A DNA stretch of 64,000 nt, from positions 415,580 to 479,579 of the forward strand of contig NZ_JAFKIP010000005.1 in the NCBI RefSeq assembly GCF_017305435.1, given 5' to 3'. Below, in pieces: positions 59,500 through 64,000 of this stretch. This DNA comes from Microbacterium sp. (GTDB taxonomy: Bacteria; Actinomycetota; Actinomycetes; Actinomycetales; Microbacteriaceae). A program made the position numbers and the translations under genes. Within the stretch, counting starts at the first letter, position 1. Every line of letters begins with the position of its first letter. The notes under the pieces are model-generated. The model saw only the letters and a list, made by a program, of their open reading frames with translations. It was not told where the DNA came from and searched no databases.

Positions 59500-60777
59500 T
59501 CAGCAGCTCGGCACCTTCCGCCAGATCGTCGGGGAGGACGGTGACAGGCTGGCGACGGTGGCGTCGCCCTGGCCGAGGTAGTCCTGGCTCCCGACCGCGT
59601 AATACGGGTTGTACGGGTTCACGCCGTAGCTGATCGCGCGGCCCGCCGCCTTGTGCTGCGCGAGCGTCGCGGTGACGCACGTCGTCGGCGTCGGCGTCGG
59701 CGTCGGAGTCGCGGTCGGTGTCACGGTCGGCGTCGGCGTCGTGGTCCGGTCGGCACGGCGGTTGTTGTCGAAGAAGAACTGCGTCACATATGCCGGGTAG
59801 TCGATGCTGTTCGTCGACACGTACGACCCTCCCGGGCCGCCGCCGGCCGGCCAGTTGTGGCCGAGGTTCGTGTTCTGGATGAGAGAGACGCGCGGCCCCG
59901 TGGCATCCGCATACAGCGTGCCCGACCCGGCCGTGTTCGTGCCCGCGAGCCCCGCGAGGCTGAACGTCGATGTCGTGCCCGCTCCGTAGATCGACGCCAT
60001 GATCTGCGCGTTCAGCGTGTTGTAGCCCGGCGCCACGGTCGTGTCGTTCGATCCGTAGACGACCGAAGTGAGCTGTGTGGCGAACGAGCCGGATGCCGAG
60101 CCGGCGAAGGTCGTGCACGTGTTCTTCCCCTGCGCCTGCGTCACGGCGACGCTCGAGATCTGCCCCGACGTCGTGCCGACGGTCGGACCGGCGTTGATCC
60201 CGATGCCCGCGAAGACGTCGGGGGCGAGGCATCCCATGACCATCGTCTCGCCTCCGCCCGAGCTCAATCCGGAGAGGTAGACCTGATTCGCGTCGATGCC
60301 GAGACCCGGGCGCGCTTCGAGAGCCGTCACGAGGTCGAGCAGGTTGTCGTCGTGCCGGGCGGGCGCCGTGCGCGAGTGGTTCGCGTCGTAGTAGTCCCAG
60401 CACCCGAGAACGACGCCTCCGTTCGGGGCGCTCGGCAGGGCGACGACCATCCCGTACTTCTCGGCGGTCGCGACCCAGTTGCCGCCCGTCTGCAGGACGG
60501 ACGCGGTCTGCACGCACCCGTGCAGGCTGACCATGAGAGCGCGCCCCGATGCGAGCGCGGGAGCACTCGCGGGTGTGTAGAGGCGCACGCTCATCCCCGC
60601 GATCGTCTCCGTGCTCCACGATCCCGTGGCGGCGGCCGCGGGGGCGGCGAGCCCCGCCGTCAGCAGCCCGCCGACGAGGGCGGCGGAGGCCGCGAGGCCG
60701 GCCAGGACGCGCCGCCTCCGGCCCGAGCGCGAGGGAGCGGTGCGGGTGCGCGGGAATTTCGTGGTCAGGGATGTCAT
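59500..60777 (-). CDS. Secreted PHB-depolymerase-family esterase with C-terminal accessory domain
   Basis: A 425-residue secreted protein. Signal peptide: RRRRVLAGLAASAALVGGLLTAGLAAPAAAA. The alpha/beta-hydrolase domain begins near residue 60 (LMVSLHGCVQTASVLQ), with the lipase box VYLSGLSSGGGE giving the nucleophile Ser, the oxyanion Gly-Cys in LHGC, and the His in NLGHNWPAGG. A TPT-rich linker (TTTPTPTVTPTATPTPTPTPTT) leads to a small C-terminal domain CVTATLAQHKAAGRAISYGVNPYNPYYAVGSQDYLGQ, like the end domain seen on extracellular PHB depolymerases. Cleavage of polyhydroxyalkanoate or another ester polymer outside the cell is likely. Confidence 0.88.
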   Translation of the reverse strand: MTSLTTKFPRTRTAPSRSGRRRRVLAGLAASAALVGGLLTAGLAAPAAAATGSWSTETIAGMSVRLYTPASAPALASGRALMVSLHGCVQTASVLQTGGNWVATAEKYGMVVALPSAPNGGVVLGCWDYYDANHSRTAPARHDDNLLDLVTALEARPGLGIDANQVYLSGLSSGGGETMVMGCLAPDVFAGIGINAGPTVGTTSGQISSVAVTQAQGKNTCTTFAGSASGSFATQLTSVVYGSNDTTVAPGYNTLNAQIMASIYGAGTTSTFSLAGLAGTNTAGSGTLYADATGPRVSLIQNTNLGHNWPAGGGPGGSYVSTNSIDYPAYVTQFFFDNNRRADRTTTPTPTVTPTATPTPTPTPTTCVTATLAQHKAAGRAISYGVNPYNPYYAVGSQDYLGQGDATVASLSPSSPTIWRKVPSC

Positions 60778-60908
60778 CGTCGACCTCCGGTCCGGCTCCC
60801 GCCTTCGTCCGAGCGCCGTTGCTCGGTGGTCCCGGCTGCGGGGGAGCTCAGCGACGATCGTAGATGAGACGCGATTCAGGCACCAGGTTAATGAAGGGAT
60901 TCACATGA

Positions 60909-60935
60909 TTGGCACTCGCGTTGCACGAGTGCCAA
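60909..60935. promoter_or_regulatory. CIRCE operator 1 (HrcA site)
   Basis: TTGGCACTC, 9-nt spacer, GAGTGCCAA: perfect inverted repeat with the CIRCE spacing. It covers the -35 box of the groES promoter. Confidence 0.88.
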
Positions 60936-60949
60936 CCGCGCTCTAGACT
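60921..60949 (+). promoter_or_regulatory. groES promoter
   Basis: -35 TTGCAC (60921-60926), 17-nt spacer, -10 TAGACT (60944-60949). The -35 lies inside CIRCE 1, and the start region lies at CIRCE 2, so HrcA would block it at both ends. Confidence 0.8.
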
Positions 60950-60954
60950 TGCGG

Positions 60955-60981
60955 TTAGCACTCCGACCCATCGGGTGCTAA
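60955..60981. promoter_or_regulatory. CIRCE operator 2 (HrcA site)
   Basis: TTAGCACTC, 9-nt spacer, GGGTGCTAA: the CIRCE consensus with one changed base in the right arm. It lies 46 nt from CIRCE 1 (start to start), directly downstream of the -10 box. Confidence 0.92.
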
Positions 60982-61032
60982 TCAGTCTTTTCAGTGACAA
61001 CGGCAGTACGCCACACCAGAAAGAGGTAAACC

Positions 61033-61329
61033 GTGTCGGTTTCCATCAAGCCGCTCGAGGACCGCATCGTCATCAAGCAGGTCGAGGCCGAGCAGGTCAC
61101 GTCCAGCGGTCTCGTCATCCCCGACACCGCCAAGGAGAAGCCCCAGGAGGGCGAGGTCGTGGCCGTGGGCCCCGGCCGCGTCGACGACAACGGCAACCGT
61201 GTGCCGCTCGACGTCGCCGTCGGCGACCGCGTCCTGTACTCGAAGTACGGCGGCACCGAGGTGAAGTTCGGCGCCGACGAGTACCTCGTGCTCTCCGCCC
61301 GCGACGTCCTGGCGGTCGTCGTCCGCTGA
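61033..61329 (+). CDS. groES: Co-chaperonin GroES
   Basis: A 98-residue Gro[95 protein letters not shown]. The mobile loop ([12 protein letters not shown]) and the conserved C-terminus are present. Starts at the codon giving SVSIKPLED, with GAAAGAGG 6 nt upstream. It is controlled by two CIRCE sites and followed at once by a strong terminator, so groEL is not in this operon; actinobacteria often keep groEL elsewhere. Confidence 0.97.
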   Translation: MSVSIKPLEDRIVIKQVEAEQVTSSGLVIPDTAKEKPQEGEVVAVGPGRVDDNGNRVPLDVAVGDRVLYSKYGGTEVKFGADEYLVLSARDVLAVVVR

Positions 61330-61341
61330 TCTCAGCGTTTC

Positions 61342-61377
61342 CGAAGGGTCCGGATGCCTCGGCATCCGGACCCTTCG
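61342..61377 (+). terminator. groES terminator
   Basis: Perfect 17-bp arms CGAAGGGTCCGGATGCC and GGCATCCGGACCCTTCG with a TC loop, 12 nt after the stop, then TCCTTCC. Confidence 0.85.
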
Positions 61378-61435
61378 TCCTTCCGCCGCCGCAGGTTGGC
61401 AGAGACGCGGCGGCCGCACCCTGTCAGGACCGTCC

Positions 61436-61441
61436 TAGAGT
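61436..61441 (+). promoter_or_regulatory. -10 box of leaderless promoter for rarD
   Basis: TAGAGT, 7 nt before ATG 61449. Same box and spacing as at coaA. Confidence 0.5.
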
Positions 61442-61448
61442 GAGACTC

Positions 61449-62381
61449 ATGACACCCGAGGAGACGAAGCGCCAGGAGTCCCTCGGCGGCGTGTACGCGT
61501 TCGCGGCGTACTTCCTCTGGGGCTTCATGCCCCTCTACTTCATCCTGCTGGCGCCGATCGGTCCGTGGGAGATCGTCGTCTGGCGGATCCTCTTCTCCCT
61601 CGTCTTCTGCGCGATCCTGCTGACGGTGACGCGCACGTGGCCGAAGCTCCTCGCGATCCTGCGTGACCGGCGGCTCGTCTTCTGGACGATCGTCGCGGGC
61701 CTGCTGATCTACGTGAACTGGCAGGTGTTCCTCCTCGGCATCCTGACGGGGCACGTCATCGAGGGGAGCCTCGGCTACTTCATCAACCCGATCGTGACGG
61801 TGCTGCTCGGCGTCCTCGTTCTCGGCGAGAAGCTGCGCACCGCGCAGTGGGTCGCGATCGCCTTCGCGGCCCTCGCCGTCGTCGTCATCATCGTGGCGTA
61901 CGGCACGTTCCCGTGGATCGCGCTGACGCTCGCGGCATCCTTCGGCACCTACGGCCTCGTCAAGAAGCAGATCGGGCCGCGGGTGGATGCCATCAGCGGA
62001 CTCACGCTCGAATCGCTGTGGCTCACGCCGATCGCGATCGTGCAGCTGATCGTGGTCGCCTCCACGACGGGCCTCGTCTTCGGGACGCAGGGGGCCGGTC
62101 ACACGACGCTCGTCACCCTCGCCGGCGTGGTGACCGCCGTCCCGCTGCTGCTGTTCGCCGCGGGTGCGCGGCGCGCCCCGCTCACCGTGATCGGGCTGCT
62201 GCAGTTCGTCGCCCCGATCATGCAGTTCCTGACGGGATGGTGGATCCTCGGCGAGCCGATGCCGCTGGAACGCTGGATCGGCTTCGCTCTCGTCTGGGTG
62301 GCGCTCGTCCTCCTGAGCGTCGATTCGCTGCGCCACGCGCGGCGGACGCGGGCGGCGGGCGACGTCGGCGAACTCGTCTGA
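61449..62381 (+). CDS. rarD: RarD family EamA-type permease
   Basis: A 310-residue permease with about ten hydrophobic segments. The RarD-specific parts are YAFAAYFLWGFMPLYFILLAPIGPWEIVVWRILFSLVFCAILL, YVNWQVFLLGILTGHVIEGSLGYFINPIVTVLLGVLVLGEKL and LQFVAPIMQFLTGWWILGEPM, where the order SLGYFINPIV.VLLG matches RarD closely. The transported compound is unknown for this family. ATG 61449, probably leaderless. An upstream open extension overlaps groES and is chance. Confidence 0.9.
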   Translation: MTPEETKRQESLGGVYAFAAYFLWGFMPLYFILLAPIGPWEIVVWRILFSLVFCAILLTVTRTWPKLLAILRDRRLVFWTIVAGLLIYVNWQVFLLGILTGHVIEGSLGYFINPIVTVLLGVLVLGEKLRTAQWVAIAFAALAVVVIIVAYGTFPWIALTLAASFGTYGLVKKQIGPRVDAISGLTLESLWLTPIAIVQLIVVASTTGLVFGTQGAGHTTLVTLAGVVTAVPLLLFAAGARRAPLTVIGLLQFVAPIMQFLTGWWILGEPMPLERWIGFALVWVALVLLSVDSLRHARRTRAAGDVGELV

Positions 62382-62522
62382 TCGACCGTTATCGCACCGT
62401 GACCCTCATGTGACACACCGTTAACGCATTGCAACATTGCGGAGACCTCCCTCCCATTAGGTTTGACCCACTGGCGCGGCACCCCGAGTCCGCACCGTGT
62501 TTCATTCACAGCAAGGAGCAAC

Positions 62523-63785
62523 ATGAGCGTCTTCACACGTTCGGGTGCGGGAAAGCTCGTCGGCGCCATCGCCGTCGGCACCGTCAGTGCCCTCCTTCTC
62601 GCCGGTTGTGCCGGTGGAGGGTCGACCACGCCCAGTGAGAGCACGGGTCCCGCGGAGGACCTCACTCTCAAGATCGGCAGCGTGCTGCCCCAGACCGGCA
62701 GCCTCGCCTTCCTCGGCCCGCCCGAGGAGGCCGGCGTGCTGCTCGCGGTCAACGAGGTCAACGAGGCGGCCAAGGGCATCACGATCGACTTCACCCCGGG
62801 CGACTCGGGCGATGCCGATAACAAGGCCTTCGAGACGACGGTGCCCAAGCTCCAGAACGCGGGCGTGTCCGCGATGATCGGTGCGGCGGCCTCGGGCGTG
62901 ACGAAGCTGTTCCTCGACTCGAACGTCGCGGCCGGCATCATCACCTTCTCGCCCGCCAACACCTCGCCGGACTTCACGACGTGGGATGACGACGGCCTCT
63001 ACTGGCGCACCGCTCCGAGCGACCTGCTCCAGGGCGAGGTCCTGGCGAACCTGATCGCCGAGGACGGCCACAAGAACATCGGCATCATCTACCAGAACGA
63101 CGCCTACGGCACGGGCCTCTACGGCGTCGTCAAGAAGGTCTTCGAATCGACCGGCGGTTCGGTCGTGGCCGAGGCGTCCTACAACGACGGCGACAGCTCG
63201 TTCGACGCGCAGGTCGCGACGATCGCCGCTGCCAAGCCCGACGCGGTCGTGCTCATCACGTTCGACCAGTTCGCGACGATCGCGCCGCTGCTGGTCAACG
63301 CGGGCCAGGAGGCGAAGAACTTCTACCTCGTCGACGGCAACCTCAAGCAGTGGGGATCGCAGGTCTCCGTCTCGCTCGAGGGCGCGAAGGGCACGACGCC
63401 CGGACCGGTGCTCGAGGACGACTTCAAGGAGCGCCTCAACACCGCCTGGACCGCCGCCGGCAACGCCGCGCTGGAGGACTACTCCTACGCGGCCGAGTCG
63501 TACGACGCCGTGGTCCTGCTCGCACTGGCCTCGCTGGCGTCGGGCTCGACGACCGGCAAGGACATCGCCGGCAAGCTGCAGGAGGTCTCCGGCGGCTCGG
63601 GTGATGGCAAGAAGTGCACCTCGTTCGCGGAGTGCGCCGACATCATCATCGGGGGCGGCGTCGCCGACTACGACGGCTACTCCGGACCGGTCACGTTCGA
63701 CGAGAACGGCGACCCGACGCAGGCATCCATCGGTATCTTCCAGTACGGTGCCGACAACATGCACACGCGCATCGACACGCGCTGA
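62523..63785 (+). CDS. LivK-like ABC transporter substrate-binding lipoprotein
   Basis: A 420-residue periplasmic-binding-fold protein. The signal peptide ends in the lipobox LLAGC (about C28). The type I fold follows: LKIGSVLPQTGSLAFLGPPEEAGVLLAVNEVNEAAKGI, AMIGAAASGVTKLF, YQNDAYGTGLYGVVKKVF and AESYDAVVLLALA, typical of branched-chain amino acid or amide/urea binding proteins. AAGGAG lies 5 nt before ATG 62523. A strong terminator follows, so the permease and ATPase genes are not co-transcribed immediately downstream. The 141-nt upstream gap has repeated ACCGTTA words and is A+T-richer, a likely promoter region. Confidence 0.92.
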   Translation: MSVFTRSGAGKLVGAIAVGTVSALLLAGCAGGGSTTPSESTGPAEDLTLKIGSVLPQTGSLAFLGPPEEAGVLLAVNEVNEAAKGITIDFTPGDSGDADNKAFETTVPKLQNAGVSAMIGAAASGVTKLFLDSNVAAGIITFSPANTSPDFTTWDDDGLYWRTAPSDLLQGEVLANLIAEDGHKNIGIIYQNDAYGTGLYGVVKKVFESTGGSVVAEASYNDGDSSFDAQVATIAAAKPDAVVLITFDQFATIAPLLVNAGQEAKNFYLVDGNLKQWGSQVSVSLEGAKGTTPGPVLEDDFKERLNTAWTAAGNAALEDYSYAAESYDAVVLLALASLASGSTTGKDIAGKLQEVSGGSGDGKKCTSFAECADIIIGGGVADYDGYSGPVTFDENGDPTQASIGIFQYGADNMHTRIDTR

Positions 63786-63800
63786 CGCGCCGCACGAGCG

Positions 63801-63830
63801 AAAGGGCCCCGGAGCGATCCGGGGCCCTTT
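63801..63830 (+). terminator. Terminator of the LivK-like gene
   Basis: Perfect 13-bp arms AAAGGGCCCCGGA and TCCGGGGCCCTTT with a GCGA loop, 15 nt after the stop. The arm itself ends in TTT. Confidence 0.9.
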
Positions 63831-63849
63831 CCCGTCCCCCCGCCGCCAC

Positions 63850-64000
63850 CCTGTAGGTTCTCGGCGAAGATGGCGGATTCTTAGATGAAGTGGCGGACAA
63901 GTGGCGGATCCGAAAGATTGGTGAGAACGATGCGTGTAAGTGCCGTGTCGGTTCCTATCCGAAATGACAGATTCCGCGGGTAGTTGGCATGCACCTAGCA
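63850..64000. mobile_element. Possible end of an insertion sequence (partial)
   Basis: Base composition drops abruptly after the terminator. TGGCGGA occurs three times (near 63871, 63889 and 63900), and ATCCGAAA twice (near 63907 and 63957). Such clusters of short repeats are typical of IS21-family ends, but no transposase is visible before the window closes. This is a weak call. Confidence 0.25.

Noticed and set aside
60909-62381. Longer version of RarD starting near the CIRCE element
   Set aside because: The extra 180 residues overlap groES in another frame and are Arg/Gly-rich; the RarD family start fits ATG 61449.

Overview
The window looks like chromosome from a high-G+C actinobacterium, most probably Microbacteriaceae and close to Microbacterium. 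The grounds are the very G+C-rich third codon positions, the frequent GGATGCC/GGCATCC words, many TANNNT boxes 5-7 nt from a start codon (leaderless transcription), two DUF222/HNH (13E12-type) genes, and the order rplM-rpsI-glmM ... coaA-glmS-acpS-alr-tsaE ... tsaB-rimI-tsaD ... groES. No rRNA or tRNA gene and no CRISPR array was seen.

Region 1 (1-12.3 kb) holds signalling and capsule control. A minus-strand operon carries a MASE1-type histidine kinase, a second histidine kinase, a membrane protein with a degenerate GGDEF domain, and a DUF4012 protein cut by the window edge. A single-domain response regulator diverges from it. Next come a Wzc-like tyrosine autokinase with a tyrosine-rich tail, an anchored extracellular Asp-box protein, a DUF222/HNH gene, a low-molecular-weight tyrosine phosphatase (the Wzb role), a CPBP membrane protease, and a HipB-like regulator followed by a HipA fragment.

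Region 2 (12.4-27.0 kb) is a Wzx/Wzy-type polysaccharide locus. It starts with an initiating phosphoglycosyl transferase. Four genes for GDP-D-glycero-alpha-D-manno-heptose follow (gmhA, gmhB, hddA, hddC), then a WecG/TagA-type transferase, a UDP-glucuronate 4-epimerase, a Wzy-like polymerase, three GT4 transferases, a flippase, a hexapeptide acyltransferase and ugd. From about 14.0 to 25.6 kb the sequence is clearly poorer in G+C than its flanks, which suggests transfer of the variable core between two native-looking anchors.

Region 3 (27.0-44.4 kb) is accessory. It has small secreted or membrane proteins, a histidine kinase with an eroded ATPase domain, and a three-gene operon: a beta-helix lipoprotein, a hyaluronan/chitin-synthase-like GT2, and a two-TM beta-helix protein with an HTH-like cytoplasmic tail. 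This operon is bracketed by two matching modules of about 107 bp made of inverted motifs. I regard it as the most novel-looking system here. After it come a GAP-family protein, an amidohydrolase, an MFS transporter, a Phd/RelE-type toxin-antitoxin pair, a second DUF222/HNH gene, a lysozyme-like protein, VanZ and an orphan sensor kinase-like protein.

Region 4 (44.4-64 kb) is mostly housekeeping: galU, rplM-rpsI, glmM, a Ppx/GppA phosphatase, coaA, glmS, acpS, alr, the tsaE/tsaB/rimI/tsaD set with an aldo-keto reductase inserted, a THUMP-like methyltransferase, a secreted PHB-depolymerase-type esterase, groES behind two CIRCE operators, rarD and a LivK-like binding protein. GalU (UDP-glucose) feeds Ugd (UDP-glucuronate) and the epimerase (UDP-galacturonate), so regions 2 and 4 are linked metabolically.
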